DNA of 64,000 bases from positions 213,935,654 through 213,999,653 of the forward strand of contig NC_081411.1 in the NCBI RefSeq assembly GCF_030272615.1, in the 5' to 3' direction. The DNA is from Cryptomeria japonica (lineage: Eukaryota > Streptophyta > Pinopsida > Cupressales > Cupressaceae). Below, piece by piece: positions 46,501 through 58,000 of this stretch. The translations under genes were made by a program, and so were the position numbers. Position 1 is the first letter of the stretch. Each line of letters begins with the position of its first letter. Below the pieces are notes generated by a model. The model did not search any database. It saw only the letters and a list, made by a program, of their open reading frames with translations, and had not been told where the DNA came from.

Positions 46501-49500
46501 ATGTCTACTAATTATTTCAGGAAGGACAGTCCTAAACTTGATGGAACCAACTATGGGATATGGAAGATCAAGATGGAGACACATCTGAATTGCATTTGTA
46601 AAGACATCTGGGAAGTTACAAAGAATGGTTATACTGCTATTGTAGCTGGTCAGACTGCTCCAATTACCTTCGCTAAAGATGAGGAGAATGATTGCAAAGC
46701 AAGAGAAGCACTTTTGAGCACATTATCAGATCAACAAATCATGGGATTATTAGATAGGTCTACTACTAAAGCTATTTGGGATCATTTGGAACACTAAATG
46801 AAGGAGATTCCACAGTAAAGATTGCAAAACTTGAAAGCTTCCAAGTCAGGTATGAACATCTGAAAATGGAAGAAGATGAAAGAATTTCTGCTTTTATGGA
46901 AAGAGTAAATGAAATTGTTTTGGCTATTAAATGTTGTGGAGGAACCCTGAGTAAGGATGAAATTGTTTCAAAAATATTAAGAGGATTTCCACTGGCATAT
47001 AAAATGAAGGTTACTGCTATAAATGAGTTGAGAACAATGCCTAATACATCAATAACTAGGGATACATTGATTGGAAAACTTTCAGCCTTTGAAATTGAGG
47101 AATTTGGTCCTGTTACTACTATAAAGATAGATTTGGCCTTTAAGTCATCATCATCATTTGACAAATTAGACTGGAAAGCCTTTTATGCAAGAGAACTTGA
47201 AGAAACTAGGAAGGAGAATGAAGAGCTTGAAGAACTTCAAGCACTATTTGCAAGGAAAATGCCAAAAGGTCCAGTTGGAAGTATGTATGTAGGTAAAGCA
47301 CCCTTTAAATGTTTCAACTGCAATAAAATTGGTCATATGGCTTCGAGATGCCCTGATAGACATGCTAGACTAAGAGAAGAATCTAGAAGAACATACAAGC
47401 CTAATCCTGAATATCAGAGATATACATTTAAGAAGAACAAAGACAAATCTTGTTACATTACTGATGAAGGTGTGACTGATGATTCTGATGAGGATCCAGG
47501 AGACAATGGATGGGTTTTTGTTGCTATAACAGAAGATCAACTGACACCTACTGCTCAACCGATAGAACAAGCCCTAGCAGCTAAAGTTAAAGTAAAGGAT
47601 GAATGGATCATTGACTCAGGATGCTCACATCATATGACAGGAGACAAAGGTAAATTCTTAAACTTTCAAGAATACAATGGAGGTTTAGTAACATTTGGAG
47701 ATGAGAAAGCCTGTTCAATCAAAGGTAAGGGTTCAATATCTCTTGATGGTAAGCATAACATTGACAATGTCTACTATGTTGAAGGATTAAAGCATAATCT
47801 TTTAAGTGTTGGTCAATTAGTTGAGAAGGGATTTCAGTTACAATTTAAAAATAGAAAATGCAAAATCATGAATAGAACTGGTTTGGAAATTGCAACCGGT
47901 AATCAGACTAGAGGTAATATCTTTCATTTGAATAACAGTGAAAAGGCATGCTTGATTGCACATATAGATGAAAGTTGGTTATGGCATAAGAGACTATGTC
48001 ATGTAAACTTTGATTGCATGGTGAAAATCAGTACTTCTAAGGCAGTTAGAGATCTACCTAAAATTGTGAAACCTTAGAATATAATTTGTAAGGAATGTCA
48101 ATTTGGAAAACAAGTTAGAGCTAGTTTCAAAAGTATTCCAGAAAAATCTAATAATGCTCTTGATTTTATTCACACTAATTTATGTGGTCCAACAAGAACT
48201 AAAAGCTTACAAGGTGATAGATATTTCATGCTAATTATTGATGATTATTCTAGAATGTGTTGGGTTACTTTTCTCAAATAAAAATTAGAAGCACTTGGAA
48301 AGTTCAAACTGTTCAAAGCAATGGTTGAGAATGAAATTGGTAAGAAAATCAAATGTTTAAGATCAGATTAAGGAGGAGAATTCACATCTAAGGACTTTAA
48401 TACATTCTGTGAAGTGAATGGAATCAGAAGACAGTTATCAGCACCTCGGACACCACAACAAAATGGAGTTGTTGAAAGAAAAAGCAGAACTATCTTGGAT
48501 GCAGCAAGAAGTATGTTATCTGAAGCAAATCTACCACATGTGTATTGGAGAGAAGCAGTTAGCACTGCTGTCTATACATTCAACAAAGTTCACATCAAAG
48601 GTGAAACCGGTAAGACCCCTCATGAACTATGGTTTGGTAATACTCCTACTCTTAAGTATTTCAGAATTTTTGGAAGTAAATGTTATATTAGAAGAGATGA
48701 GTATATTGGCAAATTTGATCCTAGAAGTGATGAAGGAATATTTCTTGGTTATTCATCTAAGAGCAAGGCATATAGATGTTTTAATAAGAGATTGCAGAAA
48801 ATTGTTGAGTGTACAAATGTAAATATTGATGAACAATTCAGAGGAACTTAAAGGTATATAGACTCTGAACTGGCAACAGAAATTGTGACAAATGAACATG
48901 CACTAAATCCACCGGTACAAAATGAAGATCCAGTTACCCTGGTACCATCAGAGGATTCCACAGTAATTGAAGAACAACAGCAAACTAAGACACCCCAGTA
49001 TGTAAGATTGAATCATTCTGAAGATTAGATAATTGGAAACAAATTTAAAGGAGTTATGACAAGAGGAAGATTGGCAAATGAAGAGGTATGTCTTATTTCT
49101 CAAATTGAACCATCATCTATCAATGAGGCATGTGAAGATAAATTTTGGATTAAATCTATGGAAGAAGAATACCTGGACATTAGTTCCCCGCCCTAAAGAT
49201 AAAAATGTAATTGGAACCAAATGGGTATTTAGAAACAAACTTAATGAAGATGGTAAGGTTGTCAGAAATAAAGCAACACTAGTGTGTAAGAGATATTCTC
49301 AGAAAGAAGGAGTTGATTACAATGAAACCTTTACACCGGTAGCTATAATTGAGGCAGTCAGATTATTCTTGGCTTTTGCAGCTCACAAGGACTACAAAGT
49401 TTATCAAATGGATATTAAATGTGCATTTTTGAATGTAGATCTTGAAGAGGAAGTATATATTGAACAACCTGATGGATTTTCTTTGACAGATGACAATGAT

Positions 49501-50619
49501 ATGGTTTGTAGGTTAAGAAAAGCTCTATATGGATTGAAACAAGCCCCAAGAGCTTGGTATGCAAGGTTGGATGAGTATCTTTTAAAGATTGGTTTTACAA
49601 AAGGAAATGTAGACAACAATTTATATTACAAAATAACTAATGATGACATCTTGATTATAGAAGTATTCGTTGATGATATAATGTTTGGAGGAGAAGATGG
49701 ATTATGTAAGGAATTTTCTATTAAAATGTAGCAAGAATTTGAAATGTCTGTGATTGGAGAAATAAAATTCTTTTTAGGATTGCAGATTTCACATACTGAT
49801 AAAGGTATATTTTTGAGTCAATCAAAGTACTTGAAAGAATTACTAAAGAAATTTGGGATGGAGAACTCTAAACCGGTAAGCACACCTATGACTACAAATG
49901 ACAAATTATCTCAAAGGGATGAATCTACACCTATTAATCCAACTAGATACAAATCTATGATAGGAGGTCTACTGTATTTGACACAAACCAGGCCTGATAT
50001 TATGAATGCAGTATGTATTGTTTCTAGATTTCAAAGTAATCCTAGGGAAAATCATGAATCAATAGTAAAAAGGATATTTCGGTACTTACAAGGCACTGGA
50101 AATCTTGGATTATGGTATCCTAGAGATGAAAATTTTGATCTATGTGCATACACAGATGCAAATTGGGCAGGAGATGTGGATGATAGAAAAAGCACCACTA
50201 GAGGAGCATTCTTTCTTGGAAAGAGATTAGTTTCTTGGTTGAGTAAGAAACGGAGTTGTACATCTTTATCAACCACAGAATCAGAATATGTTACAGCAAC
50301 AACTAATTATACATAGGTACTATGGCTTAAGCAAATGTTGAAAGACATAAAGGTAAAATGCAAAGAACCTATTACTATATATTGTGATAACACTGCAGCA
50401 ATTGATATATCTAAGAATATGGTATTATATTCTAAAACAAAACATGTTTCTATCAAACTGAATTTTCTAAAAGAAAAAGTTGAAGAAAAGGAGATAAAAT
50501 TGGTTTATGTAAATACTAAAGAACAGCTTGCAGATATTTTTACAAAACCTTTGCCTAAGGAGACTTTTGAATATCTCAGAGATTAGCTTGGAGTCATACC
50601 ACCACTGGTAGAGACTTAG
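46501..50619 (+). pseudogene. Ty1/copia gag-pol polyprotein, degenerate
   Basis: Order of domains: Gag from ATG 46501 (KLDGTNYGIWKIKMETHL); a frame change near 46790; zinc knuckle CFNCNKIGHMASRC (about 47312); protease WIIDSGCSHHMTG (about 47602); GAG-pre-integrase WLWHKRLCHVNFD; integrase (48080-48850); reverse transcriptase with YQMDIKCAFLN and FVDDIMFGG (49404-49690); RNase H with YTDANWAGDVDDRKST and an ADIFTKPL end. Domain order integrase before reverse transcriptase defines copia. It is inactive: TAG at 48075-48077, further stops in the integrase (near 48280 and after RSD near 48369), TAG near 49729 and 50314, and the first integrase Asp changed to Asn (HTNLCGP, codon 48177-48179). Confidence 0.9.
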
Positions 50620-50697
50620 ACAGTTGATGATTGTAATCAACCGACAGAATTGAAAGACAAATCTTTTACTCTGGTCTTTGATGAGGAAGCTACTTCT

Positions 50698-50976
50698 CAG
50701 GGGGAGTAGTTGGTATATTGAATTGATTGGTATTTTGTATATGAACTTGATTTTTGTAACTTTGGCATTTGATGTCAAAGGGGGAGAGATATCTATGGAA
50801 AAAAATATTATCTTTTGAGGAGAGATTGGTAATGAAAAATATTTGGATAAACACATGTTTCTCCCAGGGGGAGAAATTGTTTAGAGGAGATTGTTGGTTT
50901 TTGGTATTTGGCATTTTTGTTTTGACACTTTGATGGTTTTTCCATCTTGTGTTGCCATCAATGCCAAAGGGGGAGA
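50698..50976 (+). other. Polypurine tracts before LTR B
   Basis: Four GGGGGAG-type tracts occur at about 50699, 50779, 50867 and 50966-50976. The last (aaagggggaga), directly before LTR B, is the plus-strand primer for reverse transcription. The extra tracts may be internal primers or duplicated leftovers. Confidence 0.75.
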
Positions 50977-50977
50977 T

Positions 50978-52024
50978 TGTTGGTATTTTGGTATGGTTTT
51001 GTCATTGATGTCAACACCTACTGAAACACTAGCACTTTGGAGATCCAACAACATTCACCGACAAGCAAGTATTGCATAGTTACTGGTATATGGTTCGCCG
51101 GTAGGATATAATATTCACCGACACTTGGAATGATATGGAAGACACTTGGTAATGTCGAAGACATCGTGTGGACACTTTTTTTTGAAGAATTAATCATTGG
51201 TATGTTCATATTTGCATATTTGCTTTTACTGGCAAATAGGTCCAGGGTTATCTAAGGTTACACCGGTAGGCTTATCTTTTTTAGATCAGCATGGCACGCT
51301 ATAGAGATGATTTATTATTGTTGTAAATGAATTAAGCTAAGATGTTCAATCGGTTATTGCATCGGATACTATATTATTTGTAAAATATTTTTTATTGTAA
51401 TATCTTGTAGAGCTGACCTACTAAAATTGGTCTTAGGGTATGGTATAAATGTAAGATCGAATGTGGAATGCAAAGAAGAATTGTGAGAAGGTATATGCGA
51501 GATTAAGCAGAGGTATACACGAAGACATCATTTGAAGGTGAAGCTAGGTTTTTGTAGAAGCATATCAGCATTAAACCAGTACTGAATCCAGCATACGAAG
51601 ATGCTATTTTGTACAATACATTCTTATTGGATTTAACCATCCAACTGTAGTCAGTGTGACTCCCATTTTGTGATTGAGCAGTGAGCTCTAGGCTGTTGGC
51701 CTTTCTGCATGTGCAAACCTCATTTATGTACACTTACTATCTACAGTAGTATCATCTGATTGTGGATAAGGTTTCCCACTGTGGTTTTTCTCCTTACAGG
51801 GTTTCCACGTACAAATATTGGTGTTATGTGTTGTGGATGACTTTATGTTTATGTTTCATGCATTAATCTTTACCAGCATAGCAATTTACTATTAACACTA
51901 TCTATCGACATACTTAATTGGTTTACTGATATTAAGCATTAAGCTGGTTAAATGGTTTTTGGTTTGAATTTATTAGACAACTGATTCACCCCCCCCCCCT
52001 CTCAGTTGTCTTCGGGACCTAACA
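50978..52024 (+). mobile_element. Copia LTR B, 1047 bp
   Basis: It starts TGTTGGTATTTTGGTATGG after the polypurine tract and ends GGGACCTAACA, as LTR A does. The next bases (ATTGGCATGATGGGG) resemble the sequence after LTR A (ATTGGTATTAGAGC), so LTR B may serve both as 3' LTR of the first element and as 5' LTR of the second, truncated one. Confidence 0.9.
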
Positions 52025-52124
52025 ATTGGCATGATGGGGAAGCATTTTGGATGAGACTCTCTATAGTGAGTAAGATTGGAATTGGATTGCATGATGGCAT
52101 AAGATTGGGATTTTTAGATCATTA

Positions 52125-53155
52125 GTGGAACTGATATTAACACAAACAAGAGCTGATATTATGAATGCAATATGTATTGTTTCAAGATTTCAGAGTAATC
52201 CTAAAGAAAATCATGAATCAACAGTAAAAAGGATTTTCTGGTATCTACAAGGCACTACAAATCTTGGTTTATGGTATCCTAGAGATGAAAATTTGATCTA
52301 TGTGCATACATAGATGCTAATTGGGCAGGAGATGTAGATGATAGAAAAAAGCACCACCGATAGAGCATTTTTTCTTGGTAGCAGACTTATTTCTTGGCGG
52401 AGCAAGAAACAGAGTTGTACATCACTATCAACAGCAGAATCAGAATATGTTGCAGCAACAACTAATTGTACACAGGTATTATGGATCAAGCAAATGTTGA
52501 AGGACATAAAGGTAAATTGTTAGGAACCTATAATCATTTACTGTGATAATATGGCAGCAATTGATATATCTAAGAATCCAGTACTTCACTCTAAAACAAA
52601 ACATGTTTCTATCAAATTAAATTTTCTAAAAGAGAATGTTGAAGCAAAAGAAGTGATATTGGTTTATGTGAATACTAAAGAGCAGATCACAGATATTTTT
52701 ACTAAGCCTTCGCCTAAGGAGACTTTTGAATATCTTAGAGAGAAGCTTGGGGTAATACCCCTACCGGTAGAGACTTAGACAGTTGATGTTTGTCATCAAC
52801 CGACATAATTAATAGAGAAATGTTTTATTCTGGCTTTGATGAGGAGAGCTACTTCTCAGGGGGAATAGTTGGATAATTTGGTATTTTGTAATGAGTTGGT
52901 ATTTTGTATTTGTATCTGGTTTTTGTTATGCTTTGGCATTTGATGTCAAAGGGGGAGAGATATTATGAAAAAACACATTATTCTTTGGGGAGAGATTCTT
53001 CATTGGGGGAGCGATTGTTACTCTCTATATCTGTATTTTGATTTTTGGTTAATGATCTCTTTGGGAGATTACTAGTTTTTGGTTTTTGGCATTTCTGCTT
53101 TGGCACTTAGATGGTTTTTCCATCTTGTGTTGCCATCAATGCCAAAGGGGGAGAT
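52125..53155 (+). pseudogene. Second copia element, only the RNase H end of pol left
   Basis: Starts near TQTRADIMNAICIVSRFQSN and contains YLQGTTNLGLWYPRDEN, LSTAESEYVAATTNCTQ and IFTKPSPKETFEYLRE, ending at a TAG near 52778 after LGVIPLPVET. A frameshift lies near 52310. It is the same region as 49975-50619 of the first element but clearly diverged (about 88 percent by eye). Gag, protease, integrase and the reverse transcriptase are missing. A polypurine tract (53144-53154) precedes LTR C. Confidence 0.85.
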
Positions 53156-54210
53156 TGTTGGTATTTTGGATGTGTTGCATTGGTTTTTTCATTGATGTCA
53201 ACACTTGTTATGTTCACCGGAATATTCAGTGGCTTATGCACAATCACCAAATTCTTGTTCACTGGCAGGTTATATTGTTCACCAACACTGAGGATGATCT
53301 TTTATCATCTGGAGATTACTTGGTTATGTAAAATACATTATTTGATCACTTGGTTTTGGCAATTTGATTATTGATCTAATCATATTTGCATATTTTCTTT
53401 TACCGGCAAATAGGTCCAAGTTATACACCAGCAAGAATATCTATTCCAGATTAGCATGACACGTTATGGAGATGATTTATTATTATTGTAAATGCATTGA
53501 GCCAACATGATGTATCGGATATTGCATTGGATATTGATTTACTCGTAATTGATTTTATTGTAATATCTTTAGTAAGCCAACCTACACATTTGGTCTTAGG
53601 CTTCGGTATATATGTAAGATCTTATTTGTGAGATCGATATGGGAATGGGAATGTGAATGCAAAAAAGGATTGTAATAAGGTATATGCAAAAATAAGCAGA
53701 GCTATACATGCAGACATCATTTGAAGATTGAAGGAAGGTATTGAGGAGATTAGAAGAGCTTAACCAGTACTGAATCCAGCATAAGAAGATGTTATTCTGA
53801 GCAGTACATTATCATTGGATTTAATCATCCAATTGTAGTCATTGCGACTCCCATCTTGTAATTGAGTAGTGAGCTCTAGGCAGCTGGCCTTTTTGCATGT
53901 GCAGACTCCATATTGTACACACATACTATCTGCAGTAGTATCATTTGATTGTGGGTAAGGCTTCCCACCATGGTTTTTCCCCTTATAGGGTTTCCATGTA
54001 CAAATAACTGTGTTATGTATTGTGTGTGTTATTTGTCTTTCAGTTTCATGCATTAATCTTTACCGGTACTGTAATTAACTGATAAAATTGTCTACTGGCA
54101 TAAAGTCTAATTTACTAGCATTAAGAACTAAGTTTTGGTTAAGTTAATTTTGGTTTGAATTTATTGGACAACTAATTCACCCCCCCTCTTAGTTGTCTCT
54201 GGGACCTAAC
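53156..54210 (+). mobile_element. Copia LTR C, 1055 bp, diverged subfamily
   Basis: It starts TGTTGGTATTTTGG, then diverges from LTR A and B in its first 200 bp (for example atgtgttgcattgg) while later parts align well. It ends ...GGGACCTAAC, with the last A replaced by the start of the CT repeat. Its divergence fits that of the truncated pol next to it, so the two belong together. Confidence 0.85.
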
Positions 54211-54315
54211 CTTTCTCTCTCTCTCAATCCTATTCTCACCCTCTCTCCCTTCTCTTTCTTTCCCTATCTCTCTCCTTCTCTTCCTATCCCCTTCTCTCTC
54301 TAACTCTCTTCCCCC

Positions 54316-54396
<81 letters not shown>

Positions 54397-54619
54397 CCCC
54401 TCCCTCTCCCTCTCTTAATCCTATTATCACCCTCTCTCCCTTCTCTTTCTTTCCCTATCTCTCTTCCTTTGTTCCTATCCCCTTCTCTCTCTATCTTTAA
54501 CTCTCTCTCCCTCCCCCTCTCCTTATCATATTCTATCCCTCTCTTCCTACCCCCCTCTCTCTCTAACTCTCTCTCCCTCCCCCTCTCCTTATCCTATTCT
54601 ATTGCTCTCTTCCTACCCC

Positions 54620-54687
<68 letters not shown>

Positions 54688-54730
54688 CTACCCCCTTCTC
54701 TCTCTATCTCTAACTCTCTTTTCCTACCCC

Positions 54731-54789
<59 letters not shown>

Positions 54790-54829
54790 CCCCCTTCTCT
54801 CTCTGTCTCTAACTCTCTTTTCCTACCCC

Positions 54830-54880
<51 letters not shown>

Positions 54881-54898
54881 CTCTCGCTCTCCACTTCC
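54211..54898. repeat. Compound CT microsatellite / minisatellite
   Basis: Blocks of (CT)n alternate with a repeated word tcctaccccctactctct and with ctctaactctcttttcctac. At least three roughly 110-bp higher-order units occur between 54600 and 54880. The Leu-Ser-rich frames here are artefacts. Confidence 0.9.
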
Positions 54899-54910
54899 TC
54901 TTTGGTTCCT

Positions 54911-55025
54911 AGTTCTACATAACCCGTATGGGTTATGCAGAACTAAGGCCGAAAATTCTATTTTTGCGTAACTGGTACGAGTTATGAGAAATTGTTCCTC
55001 AAGACCCATACGGATTTTGAGGAAC
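54911..55025. repeat. Tandem palindromes next to the CT repeat
   Basis: 54911-54944 is an inverted repeat of 15-bp arms with one mismatch (agttctacataaccc, loop gtat, gggttatgcagaact). 54994-55025 holds another with perfect 9-bp arms (gttcctcaa and ttgaggaac). Between them gtaactggtacgagttatg is a weaker palindrome. The words acccgtatgggt and acccatacgg recur. Confidence 0.8.
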
Positions 55026-58000
55026 TTGTTTTTTTATTATAGGTTTTGAGGAACTTTTTGTTTTTTTATTATTTTTGGCTAGTAGCACATTTTTTTATTT
55101 CATAAAGCACACATGGGTTATGAAAAATTTCATTTGTTTTTGCATGTGGCCACTTTTCTGTTCACCATCTTGGTGCACTTACCCATCTATGAAATGCCTT
55201 GCTTATGTAGAACTAATCCTCTTTATTGATATTGTATGCTTTGACACATTCTTCATGTAATGAGGTATTTTTATTTTGGAAACAAGATGCTAACACATCT
55301 TTGTGTAGTTGGAAACCATCAATATTTCTTGATCTTCATCTACATGAAATCCCACTTTGACAAAAGTAGATTATCGTAGTTAATAAGATTATGTGATTTT
55401 CTCCTTGGTCATGCTTGTTGTCTCATGATCACTTGGTATATCGATGTGACCCATAATAAATTATTTATCTTCTTCTTTGATGTAATTTACATGCCATTTA
55501 TTTGATTGTCTATGTGTCCAAAGGACACAAATGTCTCATCTTTGGAAACAGAGGTGGTTGGACTATGGTTAGGATCATCTTCATTTAAATTGTCATCATG
55601 GATTGTATAAAGGTGTATGAGGGAATAATCCTAGATTTCTTGAACACAAGTAAGATCTTGATCAAAGATAGGCTCATCCTTTTCTATTAGTCCTAGGACA
55701 ATACATAAAGGTGTTTTCATTGGATGGGTTTTTGAATTGAGATAAAGTGGATAGTAATGGTTTAGTGGATGTTAGATTGGAATAGGATGTAGAGACTATG
55801 AGGATTTCTTGGATTGATGATGGATATGATGATTTTCATATGCATGGTTTTAGGAAATTGGTATCTCAACCTTGAATAATAAAAGGGTACTACTGATAAA
55901 AGGCTATTGTTAATACATGAGTGTAGGGGTTCCAAGGGGTGTGCCTCCCTAGTGGGCTTTGTTCCTTTTACTAGTTGAGGGTCTAGGGGGTAGTGCACCT
56001 CGGTGGGGGTTTTAGGGGACATCACCCTTGAAACAAAATTTTATTTATAATTTATCATTGTGAATCTTGACCATTTATCATTAGGTCATAGATAGATAAC
56101 AATGGATATTTTGTGTGCTTTGTTGTCCCTAGAAGGCAACCAGGCTATTTCATGAGGGTATTGAATTGCGACTATGCATTGTGATGTATTTTGAGATCTT
56201 GATAGTTATTGAATTACCTTTGGATCTCATTGGTGATACTTCTATGAGAAGCCTTCTCTACAAGTATATTGTATTTTTTTGTTGATTTTTGAATAATGTA
56301 TTGGATAGCTTTTAGAGTGTGGGGTTTTTCTCCTGAAATTCTTTTCCCTATGTAAATCATTGTGTTGTGGTATACATGCTATTTATGTTTATTTCCATTA
56401 ATTTAATGTAATTTTAGTAAAGATCTATAAAAGTTCTGCGTTACCCTCCTCTCAAGTTTCATGTAGAAATTTATTTCGCTACCATAACTTCATTACACAT
56501 GTGAGATAAGGATTTGAGATATAGTTTGGTTTTTAAAGAAGTGTTGAATGAAATATTGGTTACTGTTCTCAAGGATAGCAAAAGGATAACTAATGGATGT
56601 TTGTTGGGTATGAATGGTATAACTAATTCTAGTCGACTCTTAATATTTAGGAGTAATAGATGGGTGAGTAAATCTTATAGGTTGTTGGTAAGTAGGTTGG
56701 AAATTTTGGGGGTTGTTGGAATGAATTATAGATGGATATCTAATCAAATTTTCTTAAGAAACTATTCTCCAAGGTTTGATCATCATGAATGTCATACTGT
56801 AGTTGATATACAAGACCTTATTTATTTTTGTAGGGGTCATACTTTGTTTAATCAATAAGAACAACATCATCCTCATCATCAAAGAAAGAATTATTAGTTT
56901 GGCTAAGGATATTATCAAGGTAAGATGAAGGCATGGTTACAAAATTGGATAAGGATTGACAATAAGATGATTTTGTTGGATAATTTGGTTGAGTTTGGTT
57001 TGGATGCAAAATATGGTTAAGTTGGTGGATAATGGTTTGGATTCTAAACCCTTGTGCAAGGTAAAGACAAGAAATAAAAGAATATTTTAGTTTTTGGATT
57101 CTTAATTATTTTGGGTTCTCATATTTTTTTTGGGGATTTTTTGGTTTTGAAATCCTATACAAAGAAAAACAAAAAAGATTAAAAAATATAAGGCTAAAAA
57201 AGGTTAAATTTATCATTAGGATTCAAATAGGGAGGTTATAATCAAATGATAATATACATAGAGAACAAACCAATAATTATAAAATTAATCAAGTGGGAAT
57301 GACTCTTAGCATGGACCCATGAGTGAAATTCTAACAAATTTAGTTATGAATGGATAGCTAGGAATTAAATCGACTCATAAAAAAGTGCATGATCCCTTAC
57401 TAAAGGTTGCTAAAATATTTACCTTGGTTAATTCTCTCTTATTATTTAACATAAGTGCATTGTGAGATTATTGGAGTATGATCTGAATCTCTTGCACCAC
57501 ACCAAATGATTACCAAAGGACTCAAGCTAGACTATATATAGGCTATTTATAGAAATTCTCTATATGTCACAAGGGTATGTGACCTACTTAAGTTTTAAAA
57601 ATATAGGAAAGTGAGTAATTCACCCTCCAATATTTATTGTCTATTGAAATACTAGAGTTGAGGTCACTCTCTAGGGTGATACAATCCCTAGATTGGACCC
57701 CTAAAAAAGGAAAAAAGTGGTGTTTCTAATTCTCAAAATCATACAAGTGTGTTAGATAAAATTACATGCACAAACCCCTTTAGAATTGAAAGATAATTAT
57801 TCTTTGATTGGCTAAATCAAAATTTGATGTTCATTTTAATCTCCTCATAACAATTATCTCAGAAAGACACAAAAATACAAAGAAAACAAAAAACATGGTC
57901 TATAATCTTGTTTTCCTACAATTGTCTTTTAATCATTGTAAGTTTGATGTATTTGCACTTTAACCTAAAAAAAGATTGTTTATATATTTCATTCTTCAAG

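Noticed and set aside
54469-54922. Leu-Ser-Pro-rich open frames
   Set aside because: Also an artefact of CT repeats; no start context, domain or conserved frame.
55762-56025. 87-codon minus-strand frame in a GC-richer patch
   Set aside because: The DNA has the look of a dispersed repeat (accccct and aaaaccccc words); no domain is seen.
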